Assembly (NCBI GenBank): GCA_949316495.1
Contig: OX439005.1
Coordinates: 22,023,704 to 22,087,703, forward strand
Reading direction: 5' to 3'
DNA from: Amphiduros pacificus
Lineage: Eukaryota > Annelida > Polychaeta > Phyllodocida > Hesionidae
DNA length: 64,000 nucleotides
Part shown: piece by piece, positions 19,126-31,800 of the stretch
Numbering within the stretch: position 1 is the stretch's first letter
Layout of the letters: every line of letters begins with the position of its first letter
Notes under the pieces: generated by a model
The model's database searches: none
Told to the model about the DNA's origin: nothing
Seen by the model: only the letters and a program-made list of their open reading frames with translations
Position numbers and translations under genes: made by a program

Positions 19126-19639
19126 GGAGAAATTTTCATTTGTTAAATGTGTTGTTCCGAATTTGTCAATCTACAATATGAACACAGAATTGTCATTTTC
19201 TCCAAAATCTTCTCCGATGTCTATACTGTCTCATAACTTCAGTAATATTCATCCGTTTTTAATGATTTTACCACCAAAAATCAATATTATTATCTGTACA
19301 TGGGGCAAGCAAACAAAATTGTCAGTTTAATTTTGCTAGATAATCACAAATATCTCACCCAAATCATCTTTATTGGGAAAACATATTTATTCTGCCCCCT
19401 CGGGCACATAAACATAGACTATACAACAAATTTGTTGAAAGTCCATGCAACTCATCAAAAATATGCAGTTTTGGCAAAATTAACATAGATAGCTCTGCAT
19501 ACAATACGCCCAAGCCAGCCCGAGCTAATTGAGCCCATGTTCGTGGTAGGAATGTAAATAATACACATTCCTTTTCTTGGCCATCCAATCAGAATGCATC
19601 TTCAAGGATACCAGCCAGCTCAGGATACCAGCCAGCTCC

Positions 19640-21365
19640 GCTGTATCATGTAGATAGAGGTGGCGCCACGAACAACAACACACAGTCATCACAATGCAAA
19701 CCTAGCAACCAACTCCTAATTGGTTTATGTAATGTCCAGAGCATCTTGGGCAAGGTCCTACTTGTGAAAGACTATTTCTCCGAACATAACCTGGATGCCT
19801 TGTTTGTAACAGAAACATGGTTACAGGATACTAATGAAGAGAGGGTCAGAAATGAACTTGAAGAGGGTTCCCTCAAATTTCACTCACTCCCTCGCATTGG
19901 TTTACTACATCGTGTTGAACTTCCCTTTGAAACCAACAGGTTGAACCAACCAGAAGTAAAGACAATGGAACTCCTAGAAGCATCCCTTCTAATCAAAGGT
20001 AAGAAGTTCACCTTTGTGACCATCTACAGACCTGAACCATCTAACACTAAGGAGTAGGTATACCTACTCCGAGTTCTATGGTTGCACACTATGGGTCATT
20101 CAGTTATGAGGTCATCTTCCAAGGTGACTACAATTTCCATGTCAATAAGCCAAATAAACCTGATGTCATAAGTTCAATGACATTCTATCTACATTTGACA
20201 TGAACCAATGGGTACATGAACCGACCCATAAGCTACGGAACACCCTTGATCTAATCATCATCTTCAAGGGGAACAAGTTTCTCAAGAGCCACCTGGTGGA
20301 TGAGTACATATCTGATTATAAAATGATGAAGCTATACCAAGGTACCTCACCCCTCACACCCCCCAAAAAACCGATCAGGTACAGGAACTTAAAGGGATTA
20401 GATCTCAAGTCACTAAGGAATGACATCAAATCCCTAACTGGTATAAATTCAACATGGGAACACTTATCCCTAAGCGACATGGTGGATTACTATGACAAAG
20501 AACTCACATCACTCATGGATAAACATGCTCCTATCAAGCATGCCAAGGTCACTCAGCGCAATCCTGTACCTTGGATGAGTGACCAATTAACGCTGTGGAA
20601 AGGTCTCTCAAGAGGAGGCTTGAGAGAAAAATGAACAGGACTGGTTCTCACATTGATAAGGAATTATATAACTCTCAGAAAAATAAATACAATGCCATGC
20701 TGAAGTCAGCTCAATCTGCATATTTCTCCAACCTGATTGAAGAAAACAAGCATGACCCTAAAAAGCTTTTCATAGACACAGTCATGCACAAGAAAAAGGA
20801 CATACCAATGCCCCAATCTGACTGTGAGGTCACTCAAGCTGAGAAGTTCAACACATTCTTTCTTAAAAAATAGAGAGAATTCGCCTGGACTAAGGCTATA
20901 ATAAGGCTACACCCTGTCAAATTTCACCACCAGGTGACACTGTGAACAATAGAAGTGCATCAGATACAGCAAGTCTTGAGAGGTTCAAACCCCTAACCAC
21001 AGGTGATGTGTGAAAATTAGTCAAGAGGTCTGCAAAGAAGTCATATGAGCTGGATCCTATCCCGACCTGGCTCCTACTTGACCTCTTCGGTGACCTCTTT
21101 CCAATAATTACTTCCATCATAAATAAATCACTGATGGAATCAGCAGTATCTGAAAATATGATAATAGCCATCATGACACCACTGCTGAAGAAACTTGGCC
21201 TATAACTGGTTAAGAAGAACTATAGACCTGTATCCAACCTGACATACATTTCTTAACAAACAGAGAGGGCAGTAGCTGACCAATTGGTCCCTCATCTGGT
21301 AAGAAATGGCCTTACTGACAAGTTTCAGACAGCCTACAAAGAATGTCACAGCACTGAAACTGAAA
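19640..21365 (+). mobile_element. L2-like LINE, copy B3 (degraded, forward strand)
   Basis: Related to B but clearly a separate subfamily, shared with B4. Endonuclease pieces: IGLCNVQSILGKVLLVKDYF and LFVTETWLQDTNEERV (19746-20057), GDYNFHVNKPNKPDV near 20120, HKLRNTLDLIIIFKGNKFLK (20200-20634). Then the linker KRRLERKMNRTGSHIDKE (20595-20873) and the start of the RT (SYELDPIPTWLLLDLF near 21040, KNYRPVSNLTYIS near 21210). Several frameshifts and stops separate these pieces. It breaks off near 21365 at CHSTET, before the catalytic boxes, where C' begins. Confidence 0.8.
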
Positions 21366-21369
21366 ATGT

Positions 21370-22265
21370 TTCAACCTATTTAGGATACCAATGCTCCGTG
21401 AAATCTTATTTGAAATTTTGTCAATGTGGCTCTTCCAATTAAGATTATCATTTATTAGTTAATCCCAAAAAATCAAAATTTGACACTCTTTCAATTTCAG
21501 TGTTATTCATCACAGCTGTAATGCATTAATTTTTTTTTTGTGGCATGTGGAATATCATATATTTAGACTTTGTCACATTTAATGATAACTTATTTGTTTT
21601 GAGCCAGTCACTGATGTTGGCTAGTTCCTCATTAATTATGACACTAACATCTATATCGGGATCTCGTTTAGCAATCAATTCTATTGTGGTATTTAAATTT
21701 GTATCGTCTGCATAGACAATAAACTGAAACATTTTGCTGGCTGAGGATATGCCATTTATATAGATAAAGAACGATAAAGGACCAAGAATTGAGCCCTGAG
21801 GGAAACCTGTTGTAAGCATAAAACTGTCTGATTTTGTGTGATCAATTTCCACAAATTGTTTGCGTCCTGTTATGTAGCTCTTCATCAAATTATGAGCATT
21901 ACCCTTAATACCATAATAATCCAGCTTTGTTAATAATATTTCATGGTCCAGTGTATCAAATGTTTTGGAAAGATCTAAAAATATACTAATAGGTGTGTTC
22001 AATTTATCCAATTCTAGAGTAATCCTATCAACAAGTTCAAGTGCTGCAAATTTTGTAGAGTGTTTTTCTCTAAAACCATATTGTGCTTTATAAAATCATT
22101 TCTTTTCTTGAAAGTAGTTATATAATTGCTTGAAAATAACCTTTTCAAAGATTTTAGAGATGGTTGGTAGTAATGAGATTGGTCTATAATTAGTAAATTG
22201 TGTTTCATCATCTTTTTTGAAGACTGGATTAACTTTTTCTATTTTGAGATTATCAGGGAATATAT
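21370..22265 (-). mobile_element. CR1/L2-like LINE family C, fragment C' (RT)
   Basis: Reverse strand. Upstream RT motif near 22210 (TNYRPISLLPTISKIFEKVI), then 22011-21526 open: IFLDLSKTFDTLDHEILLTK, FPQGSILGPLSFFIYING, IVYADDTNLN (catalytic YADD) and WLKTNKLSLNVTKSKYMIFH. The first box has Thr where most copies have Ala, and GVPQG is changed to GFPQG. Beyond 21526 the C-terminal RT region (RVSNFDFLGLT) decays. Both ends are truncated. The 5' side abuts the 22268-22362 repeat. Confidence 0.82.
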
Positions 22266-22267
22266 AA

Positions 22268-22362
22268 AATATTCATTCACTTTCATCTTTATCTAAAATA
22301 TGACATTGTTGATACTCCTCTACCAATGTACCAAAGTTGTCATTGGGATTGTCAAATTCTAA
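22268..22362. repeat. Dispersed repeat, right copy
   Basis: Same-orientation partner of 19037-19125. It begins within a few bases of the end of C', so the two C-flanking segments may derive from one longer element. Confidence 0.6.
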
Positions 22363-22714
22363 GAATCACTGCAGAGATAGATATATGTGCGTACAAAGAT
22401 CACTTTTATTGAGTGTACAACGGCATACATAAGCAGACTAGACTAAGCATGACATGAGTGAGATACTTATGAGTGTGATACCGATAGGAACGCTCTTGGA
22501 CTTACGGCCCAGTTTAAGATAACGCTGGTTGACAACAGTATTCTGGTCAGAGATCTGACTGGCGTGGACCGTATAGCATTTGGAATACTGCATGCTGAGT
22601 GTCAATTCTGGCCCCTTAAGTAGGTCCATGTCTGGATCCATAATGAATCTGATCCATACTGCTCATCTCCGATTAGTACTTTGATCCTCTCTGCATCAGT
22701 GGTCATCTGGAGTA
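22363..22714. other. No feature assigned
   Basis: An open reverse frame (22641-22438, 67 codons) has no recognisable motif. G+C is slightly higher than in the surroundings, which may indicate a retroelement remnant. Confidence 0.35.
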
Positions 22715-22721
22715 TGAGAAG

Positions 22722-23081
22722 GTGAATAACATGCAGTTCTTGAAGTGCTACAAAATCGGCAGGCCAAATCAAACAGGTACCATTGACAATTGTACCATTG
22801 TGGTGCAATTTCAAAGACAAGCTGACATCCACATGATTAAAAATGTAGCTTTCAAAAAGCCAAAAGGAACTCAAGGTGGGGTTTGTGAGGACTTACCATA
22901 CACATGGGCAGCCAAAAGATCAGAGCTTTTTTAAATGTTCATTCTACCTGCCAGACAAGACCAAGACATCCCTAAACCTGTCAAGATCAGATGGAATGGA
23001 GCAGACCTTGAGCTGAATGGAGTGAAGATCAACCCTGAAAAATCCTATAACGCCTTCAAACAACAAATTAAAAACACCTAG
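22722..23081 (+). pseudogene. LINE C ORF1 fragment, L1-ORF1-like RNA-binding protein
   Basis: The translation CYKIGRPNQTGT, then IVVQFQRQADIHMIKNVAFK, then GGVCEDLPYTWAAKRSELF resembles the RRM and C-terminal region of L1-type ORF1 proteins, which have the pattern RxG...RPxIVxF...NA..LKG..I.EDLP...R. A stop near 22932 separates it from KIRWNGADLELNGVKI, the usual ending of such ORF1s. The N-terminal coiled coil is not visible. Its position just upstream of the C ORF2, on the same strand, supports assigning it to that element. Confidence 0.6.
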
Positions 23082-23570
23082 AGACACTTAACTGAAGACA
23101 ACGTATTCTCCACTCTTCAATGTGATTCAGTTTATATCCACACTAAGACTGTGGCATTATTTACATTTATTTACAGGGTGATATTTCAATAAAAAATGTT
23201 TACTGGTAAATTGTGTACTATTAAATTGTCCTCAAAATCAATTAGAGGCAAATCTGGAGATCCTAAAGTATAATCAAAATTCCAGTGTTTAGCAACATTT
23301 CATACTTCATTTTATTTATTACCAAACTTCACTTTACTGTGTTATAAATTTTTTTTTATTTATCTTTTTCACTTTTTCAAGCAAACGTATATAGATGTAT
23401 GATGAATGAGACAGATTGCACAGGTATTATGTGCAAACCAATCATATATTGTGAATAGCACAGATACTGATTTCTATGGTGGAATTGAATGTAATTCTCT
23501 TAGCTGTGTACTAAATTTTGATGAAGAAGGTTCTGATGTAAATAAAATACAGGTGATAAATCACTCTGCT

Positions 23571-23892
23571 AAGGCCACGGGCCGTGGCGCAGTTGGTTAG
23601 AGCGCCAGCTTATTAGCACCAGTTCCTCTGTGGTGATCTAAAGGTCGTGGGTTCGAATCCCGGCCATGCTGAGATTGAACTCATGATACAATTTCCCACA
23701 TGAGCTGAGGCCTGTGCCAAAAGGGTTAACCCGTTGTCCTTGTAAATCTGTGACCGGGTGGGTTGTCATGTCAAGGACCTGCGACATGACAATTCAGTGA
23801 GGCAGCACTATATCTGCTACAAGTAGTTCTCATCACGAAATGACTGAAATAATGTTGAAAGTGATGTAAAGCCCCAAACAAACAAACAAACA
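23571..23892 (+). mobile_element. tRNA-derived SINE, full length, with 13-bp TSD
   Basis: Starts AAGGCCACGGGCCGTGG. Box A-like TGGCGCAGTTGG and box B GGTTCGAATCC mark a tRNA-related head. A central domain of about 200 bp and a (CAAA)n tail follow. Flanking direct repeats AAATCACTCTGCT lie at 23558-23570 and 23893-23905. It interrupts the start of LINE C ORF2 (NHSA joins YYDNETLHN when the SINE is ignored). The same family is at 41867, 48956 (reverse), 51562 (reverse), 63769 (reverse) and as older scraps. Confidence 0.92.
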
Positions 23893-23931
23893 AAATCACT
23901 CTGCTTATTATGATAATGAAACACTTCACAA

Positions 23932-24651
23932 TTGTTTACAAGAAAAGTAGCCAATTTACCAACATTGAATCTGTTAAATCAAAGTTTAATGAAGTTGAAA
24001 TATTCATTAATGTTCTTACTTAACATAAGTCTTCAGGAAGCAAGATTAGGGGATCATGATGACATGTCAAATATTCAATTGGAAAATTATGAATGTATTT
24101 GTCAAGGTAAATCCTGCAGTGAGAAAGGTGGTCTTGTTACATACTTACACACCAGATACAAGCATCATGTTAGACTATCTGTAAATAAGTCTAGTGTGTG
24201 GGAAGGCCAATTTGTAGAAATATATGGTGGTGGTTTAACAAAGAATGTCATTTTAGGAAACATCTACAGGCCACTGAGAAATTTAATGAAAACTATAGAG
24301 TGTTTACAAATGAATAATCAGATGTGATAAACATATATTAATATGAAAACAAGGAACTGATATTGACTGGTGACACAAATATACCTACTCAAAGTAAATG
24401 AAAAAGATTCATACAATGAATTCTTTGATGCGATCACAGGTTTCGGTCTTTTCCCAAAGATCATGATGCCAACAAGGCTTCAAAATAGACAGGGTACACT
24501 GAATGACAATTTATTTTGTAAATATAGTGAAGGTACTATTGAGGCACAAGCAGGAATAATGATCAAGAAATTTTCTGATCACCAGCCATTTTTTATGTGT
24601 ATGAATATGTTTAAACAAAAAGCTAAAGAAACAGTCTATGTAGTTGCCTAA
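23932..24651 (+). pseudogene. LINE C ORF2, endonuclease remnants
   Basis: Recognisable pieces: KFNEVEIFINVL, LQEARLGDHDDMSN, SCSEKGGLVTYLHTRY, VILGNIYRP, NRQGTLNDNLF and KFSDHQPFFMCM (the S-D-H motif of AP-type endonucleases). They are split across frames. The GDxN box near 24370 (LTGDTN) is partly preserved. Confidence 0.65.
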
Positions 24652-25112
24652 CACACTGATCATGACATCAATAGGTTTTCTGCTGAGATATCAAAATGTA
24701 ATGTAATGCACAATTTAGATTGTGATCTGTTGGGCAAATCCCAATGATAATTATAACTTACTTAGCAATGCACTAGTAAATGCAAAAAAACAAATATCTA
24801 ACATATAAACTAGTAAAATTCAATAAACATAAACATAAAAAAACAAAATGGGTAACACATGGCATTATAAAATCTATTTCATTTAGAGATAAAATGTATC
24901 ACAAGTACAGAAAACATCACCAGATTCAACAATGTATGATATTTTAAAGGTAAATCTTGCCACAAATAATACAATCTTTAAAAAAAAGGTATCAGGAACG
25001 CCAAAAAAATGTATTATGAATCATGTTTCAATAAATATAAAGATGAGCTGCGCAAAACCTGGTCCACATGTTTTAAGATTACTTAAAATGCAAACATAAG
25101 ACAAAATTTCAA

Positions 25113-26400
25113 TTGAGACTAGTAGGTGCAGACACAGTAAACAAAATAATTGACAAACTTGTTATACAAGAACTGGACAAAGGAAATGTTCCTAAAACTA
25201 TTTTTCTTGACCTCTCAAAAGCATTCGACACCCTGGATCACAAAATAATGATCGAGAAACTTAGATACTATGGTATCCAGGGTGTCTCACTTGATCTGTT
25301 CAAAAACTATTTGTCAGACCGTAAACAGTATGTCGAATTTAATGGCACAAAATCTGAAACATTAAACATAACCACTGGTGTCCCACAGGGATCAGTCCTA
25401 GGACCTTTGCTCTTTATAATCTATGTCAATGCCATTGAATGTGTCAGCAAAATATTTCAAGTGATTATTTATACTGATGACACCACATTGAACACCACAC
25501 TTAAAACGTGGAAAATTGACAAAGACCATGGCTATAACTCAGCGCTATGAACAGACTTGTCTGGTATCAGCGCTATACAAATTTTATTATTATTATTATT
25601 ATAACTGTATTTTCATAAATGATGAGTTACGAAAGGTTAGTGAATGGCTTAAACAAAATAAACTATCACTAAATGTTCCAAAATCAAAGTATATGATTTT
25701 CCATAGTCCCCAACAACAATTTGAATCAGTACAAATAAAAATAGACGGTGTTAAAATTGAACATGTACATGATTTCAATTTCCTTGGGATAGTTTTAAAT
25801 GAACACTTAAACTGGAAAAGTCATGTTGACTATTTAGGAAACAAAATGAGCAAAGCAATAGGTATCTTAAATAAACTAAACATTAAACTCAACTTGTACT
25901 ACACGTTGATCTACTCACATATAAACTATGGTATTTTAGCATGGGGATTTAACAGTGAAAGAATTGTTAAACTTCAAAAGAAAGCTGTTCGCATAGTTTC
26001 AATAAGTAAATATAATGCTCATACTGAACCCATTCTAAAAAAGTTAGGATTACTTGAATTTAAAGATGCCTTTAAATTAAACCAACTTAGATTTTATCAT
26101 AAACTTATAAATAACAGATTACCCACATATTTTTCATCACTTCAAATTAATCCAAAATTAAACATTATATGATCATAATACTAGGCAGCAGAACAACCTA
26201 CATATAAATAGAGTCAATCATGAGTTTGCCAAAAAATGTATTCGAAGCAGTGTACCCTTACTTGTAAATGATACTGATAGTGTAATTATAGACAAGGTGT
26301 ATACACATAGTTTACCAGGTTTCTCCACATATGTTAAAAAAAATAGATATATAGAATCTTGTTCAGTAAGAGATTGTTATATATGTAAGAGAAATGGATA
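25113..26400 (+). pseudogene. LINE C ORF2, reverse transcriptase (interrupted)
   Basis: KTIFLDLSKAFDTLDHKIMI, GVPQGSVLGPLLFIIYVN, IIYTDDTTLN, then after a 60-bp insertion FINDELRKVSEWLKQNKLSL, DFNFLGIVLNEHLNWKSHVD, and a C-terminal end near 26400 (SCSVRDCYICKRNG). The catalytic box reads YTDD, not YADD. The insertion supplies part of an apparent chimeric open frame starting at 25516. One more stop lies at 26170. Confidence 0.83.
25540..25599 (+). mobile_element. 60-bp minimal LINE insertion: 3' stem-loop plus tail, 7-bp TSD
   Basis: CAGCGCTATGAACAGAC, TT, GTCTGGTATCAGCGCT, then ATACAAATTTTATT and ATT repeats. It matches only the 3' terminus of the B/B4-type L2-like LINEs. It is flanked by TATAACT at 25533-25539 and 25600-25606. 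Removing it restores the LINE C frame (DHGYN, then a short gap, then FINDEL). Confidence 0.82.
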
Positions 26401-26770
26401 GTTTTTGTTTGTTTTTGTTTTTAATGTGAAACTATTCACCAAATTGAATGTACTTCAATCAAACGTATACTTGAAACCACCATATAGACTGAAGCTCAAA
26501 CATATTATGTACATATTATAGTGTTTATTTTCCACAAGAATTGTTTCTTGTCAATGATCTGATCTCATTTTTCTATTTGCTTATTATATGTAATCATCAT
26601 ACTCGTATATGAATATAATACATAGCAACTCTCAGGTGGCCAGCATATAAAGCGACCACTTTATGGTCTTAATGTTTGGTCTCCTGGACCCATGTTAAAA
26701 AAAAACCAAACAAACATAAATTGTTTGTGTATATGTTTATGGGTTGAATAAATATTCTTCAGTCTTAAGT

Positions 26771-27090
26771 CTTGAGTGATCAGAGAGCATGAGTATTGTC
26801 ACTCATATGCGTCATCTATATTGTCTGATATTGTCTATGAAATGTCCATGTGTTTGGGGATCTCACTCATGATCAATCTGTGTCCCACAGAACTTCTCTG
26901 CTTCCTCCATAACTATTATTCTTTCTTCTTCCAGTCTTGTAATGCGTTCATAATTGTGGACTATGTCCAACTTCTTCTTAAGAGATGTGTACCTCTGCTC
27001 TGTAATATAATATGAATAATGGGTATCATACTTTTTTATTTATTATGACAATAAAATCTTGTTTAAATATTTAAAATCATTATTGTGTAC
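26771..27090. other. No gene recognised
   Basis: Spacer between the end of LINE C and LINE A2. A 79-codon forward frame (26776-27015) is hydrophobic and matches nothing known to me. Confidence 0.4.
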
Positions 27091-27100
27091 ATTCATATGG

Positions 27101-27617
27101 TGTGCGGGGATTAAAGAATAGCCCCACTGCCCCCCAGCATGTCGTAAAAGGCGACTAAAGGGGCGTCCTGTTTGCCGTGGGATGCCACCTGTGTCGGGGA
27201 GGATATGGAATCCTGACGGGCTGAGCACTGGGCTGGTTTGGCAGTAATACCAGTCCAGTTGCAACACACCTGTCTTGGATCCAAATGTTCACCAGACAGG
27301 CAGATCAGATTAGGCCTGGATCTGATTTAACCGGCTTGTGGTATATTTCCTTTAATATATTCTGGCTATTTGATTTTTATTGATGATAATTTCAGTGTTT
27401 GAAATTTAGGAATAATTTAAAAATTTTTGATAAATATTTGCTGAAAGGAGATTACTGCTGATTGGGTCAATCGAGGGATATAAATAAAATCCATTGGGTG
27501 GAGTTTTTATTCTTAGAGTATGTCATGTTGGGTATCCTCACGGCGTCAGGGCTTGGAGTTACCGGCCCAGAAAGGCGTCCCCTTGTTGGGCTCCGTGGTG
27601 GGTAGGGGACCTAACTG
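27101..27617 (+). promoter_or_regulatory. LINE A2 5' UTR, presumed internal promoter
   Basis: Nearly identical to 53513-54028 in A4. It is moderately G+C-rich at the start and A+T-rich near 27350-27500, without canonical TATA spacing. The presence of the same 5' terminus in two copies defines the start of the full-length RNA. Promoter function is inferred from the family. Confidence 0.55.
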
Positions 27618-28819
27618 ATGAAATATAAAAAAACACACATGGCACAAAACAAACAAAAACGACCAAGGAATGACATAGACAGCGACGATGATTCAAACAA
27701 AATAGAAAAATGGCCTAGATTTTTAATTGCGGAAAGTTCTGATGCTGAACATACCCTGGCAAAAATGCAATTGCAAAGGGGATACAAGGCATTGCCGGGG
27801 TACCAAAAACCGTTAAAAAGATGGGAAATAAATTATTGATTGAGGTTGAGCGGAAAAGCCATGCGGACAATCTACTACGATGCCGAATGTTGGCCACAGT
27901 TCCTGTTATTATGACAGCTCACAAAACTCTCAACAATAAAAAAGGAGTAATCAGATGCCCAGATTTAGTGGGAGTTTCTGAGGAGGAGATAGTGGATGAG
28001 CTCAAAGACCAGGATGTTGTTCAATGCAAGCGGATATTTATAAAAAAGGACGGTGTCAAAATTCCTATCAATACGTTTATTCTGACATTTGAAGCAGCAC
28101 AGCTTCCAACATCTATTAAAGTTGGATATTTGAACGTTAGAGTTGATGTATTTATTCCAAACCCTCTGCGCTGCTTCAAGTGTCAGAGGTATGGACATGG
28201 ATCTGATCGATGTAAAGGTAATGAAACATGTCCAAAATGTACCGCTCAGCACAGTGGAGACGATTGTTCTTCAAATGTAATAAAATGTGTCAATTGCCAA
28301 GGCAATCATCCATCGTATTCGCGGAATTGTCCTTCCTTTTTAAAAGAGAAGGAAATTCAGCGAATACGACACACTGAAAATATATCTTTTCCAGAGGCAC
28401 GGAAGCGAGTAGAAAGTTATAACACAACAAAGGCATCTTATGCCAGCTCTGTAAAAACTAAAGAAACAAAATCAATAGCAATTCAAACCGAAATTACATG
28501 GCCAATCGATGACAAAAATTATTCCTTTTTCACAAAAACCTCAAAATCTTCAGCTACATCTACTCAGACCACGACATCCACTATCCCAGTAATACCTCAA
28601 CCAACAGCAACATCCACTAAACCCTCTTCACAAACTCCCTCAACATCATCCAATAATAAAAGTATCAATAGTAATAGACCAATACATAAATCAGACAAAA
28701 AAGAAAGCAAAGATCAAGTAAAAAGCAAGATAAATAGAAGTAAATCCTTGGAAAGGATGGACACAGGTGATCCTCCAGATGTGAATTTTACTCCTGTGCA
28801 TTCCAAGCATAATCGTTAA
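27618..28819 (+). pseudogene. LINE A2 ORF1 (frameshifted near the N-terminus)
   Basis: The start (MKYKKTHMAQNKQKRPRND) is as in intact A4. Near 27768 about 10 bp are missing compared with A4, removing one arm of a perfect palindrome, so the first 50 codons are out of frame with the rest. From 27821 the RRM-like region and the three zinc knuckles are complete. The C-terminus ends two codons early (CGTTAA). Confidence 0.88.
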
Positions 28820-28833
28820 CTTAACAAGTGATT

Positions 28834-31800
28834 ATGCTAAATCATATATTTTTTCTCATTATTCTTAAAATGGCTATCGGCAATATCATGCAATGGAATT
28901 GTAGAGGATTTGATGCAAACAGGCCAGAACTGGAGTTATTAGCCCAAAAATATAATGCATCGGTAATTTGTTTACAAGAAACTAAATTCAAAGATAATTC
29001 CACAACATTTAAGGGATATGTGATTTATAATAAAGTCGGTTCAATTGATATTATGGACCGAGCACATGGCGGAGTTTCTATTTTTGTTAAATCCTGTATC
29101 CCCCAAAGTAAAGTAACATTAAATACTCATCTACAGGCTTCTGCTGTTAGGGTTACCCTGCACAATACATTAACTATATGTTCAATATATTTACCACCTA
29201 GTGAGCCAGTTAATATTACAGATTTAAATAATTTGATAACCCAGCTGCCACAGCCATATATGTTAGTTGGTGACTTTAATGCTCACAACTATCTTTGGGG
29301 TGGCAGAAATAATACAGATGCCAAAGGACGTATAATAGAAGATTTTTTAAATAATAATAGTTTGTGCCTTTGGAATGACGATTCTCCGACATATTTACAC
29401 CCTGCTACAGGCTCTTTAACATCAATAGATCTCTCCATGTGCACTCCAAATTTATTTTTAGACTATTCCTGGGAAGTAGAGGAAGATCAATGGGGTAGTG
29501 ATCATTACCCCATTATTCTAAATAACCATTTTCCTCCACCAGACGAACGAATCCCCAAGTGGAAGTGTCATAAAGCTGATTGGGCAAAATTTCAAACATC
29601 CTGTTTTAATAGAATAACTCCAGAAATTTTTAAAAATGTAGATGATCCTCTTCAAGTTTTTACAGACACATTGTATGATATTGCTGATGGGTGTATTCCC
29701 AAATCAAAGTCAAATTCCAAAAGTAAAGAAAAACCCTGGTTTAATGATGAGTGCAAAAAAGCTGTCAAGGAGCGGAAAAAAGCTCTGAAAAAATTTAATC
29801 GACAGCCTACTCAATGTAATTTGCACCAGTTTCGTATAAAGAGAGCTAAAGCCCATTACATTATTAAAATAAGCAAAAGAAAAAGCTGGAAAGATTATGT
29901 TTCTAAATTAAATACACGTTCACCAATTAAGAAATGCTGGGATATGGTGCGTAAAATTACTGGGAAGGGAGGTGGAGCAAGGATCAAACATCTAAATCAT
30001 AATGGCCAATTAATTACAAATCCCACCGAAATAGGCAACACAATAGGTCAAACCATTTCAAAAAATTCCTCATCCAATAATTATTCTGCCAAATTTCAAC
30101 AAATAAAAACTAGAAAAGAAAGAAACCAACTAAATTTTATATCCCATAACTTGGAAGTATATAATAAATCATTTACAATAGAAGATTTGAAACTTGCTTT
30201 GGATAAATCTCATGATACTGCTCCTGGACCTGATCAAATTCACTACCAAATCCTTAAACATCTCCCTGACCAATCACTTGGGCATCTTTTAGATATTTTA
30301 AATACAATTTGGGAAAGCGGTGATTTTCCTCCTTCATGGAGTGAAGCCACTATCATTCCCATTCCCAAACCTGGCAAAGATTCATCAGATTCAAATAATT
30401 ATCGTCCCATTGCTTTAACAAGTTGTATTTGTAAATCAATGGAACGAATGATTAACAAGCGTTTAGTTTGGTTTTTGGAAACTGCAGCTTATATTTCTGT
30501 TGCACAAAGTGGCTTTAGAAAAACTTGATGTACCATTGACCACTTGGTACGTTTAGAGACATTTATAAGAGAGGGTTTTATAAAAGGTGAGCATGTGGTG
30601 AGTATTTTCTTTGATTTAGAAAAGGCATATGACACCACATGGAAATATGGGATAATGAGCGATTTATATGATATGGGATTAAGGGGTAGTTTACCCCTTT
30701 TTATTCAAAATTTTCTATCAAACAGACATTTTAAAGTTCGAGTGGGTGCATCATTCTCTGATGCTTTTGATCAGGAAATGGGTGTTCCACAGGGAAGTAT
30801 ATTGTCAGTGAACCTTTTTATTATTAAAATTAACAGCATCGTTGATTGTATGAGGCCTGGAGCAGATTGCTCACTTTTTGTTGATGATTTCAACTTAAGC
30901 TACAGGTCCACAAGCATGCATACAATAGAACGACAGCTCCAACAACACTTAAATAGATTACAAGAATGGGCTGATCATAATGGATTTAAGTTTTCTTTAA
31001 AGAAAACTGTGTGTATGCACTTTTGTAAAAAATGGAAGGTTCACCCAGATCCTGATCTTTATTTAGGTCAAACTCGGATACCTGTTGTCGAAGAAACCAA
31101 GTTTCTTGGACTTATTTTTGACAGGAAATTATCTTTTATTCCTCACATTAAATACGTTAAAAAGAAATGCCAGAAGGCATTAGATTTATTACGGGTTCTT
31201 GCCCATACCGATTGGGGAGGGGACCGTAATATTTTATTGCAATTATACAGAGCGCTGGTACGTTCTAAGCTTGATTATGGGTGTATGATATATGGATCAG
31301 CACGCCCATCTTATATTAAAATGCTTGATCCTGTACAAAATCAAGTTTTAAGATTATGCCTTGGTGCATTTCGTACCTCGCCTGCAGATAGCTTGGCAGT
31401 TGAGGCAGATGAACTGCCTCTTGATTTAAGAAGAGAAAAGCTTGCCCTTCAGTATGCTGCAAAAATTGCAGCTTGTCCAGACAATCCTGCACATGATATT
31501 ATATTCAATCCAAATTATGTTGATCTTTTTGAAAATAAACCAAATACAATACCAACTTTTGGCCTTCGCATCAAGGAATCTTTACAATCCTTAAATCTAA
31601 ATCCGAATCAAATAGCTAAATTTCAATATCCAGAAACACCTCCATGGACCTATGAAACTTTAAATATTAATTTAGCCATGACGGAATTAAAGAAATACTC
31701 AACCGATCCATCCCTGTATATAAAAAGATATAATGAAATAAAATCTATCTTCACTGGATATCAGTGTATATACACTGATGGATCGTTTGATGATGACAAG

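Larger units (their letters stand above)
22715..26770 (+). mobile_element. CR1/L2-like LINE family C, long degraded copy
   Basis: Order on the forward strand: ORF1 fragment (22715-23081), ORF2 start near 23400, a SINE (23571-23892), endonuclease remnants (24000-24650), RT (25110-26400) with a 60-bp foreign insertion, and a 3' UTR to about 26770. Several stops and frameshifts break ORF2. It is longer and older than the A and B copies. Confidence 0.78.

Noticed and set aside
23577-23662. Candidate tRNA genes at the SINE heads (here, 41870 and inverted at 49190 and 51800)
   Set aside because: Box A and B are present, but no proper anticodon arm or acceptor pairing is seen and each is followed by the same SINE body and TSD. 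They are SINE promoters.
25516-26172. 218-codon open frame as a distinct gene
   Set aside because: Its first part is the 60-bp stem-loop insertion and tail; the rest is LINE C RT.
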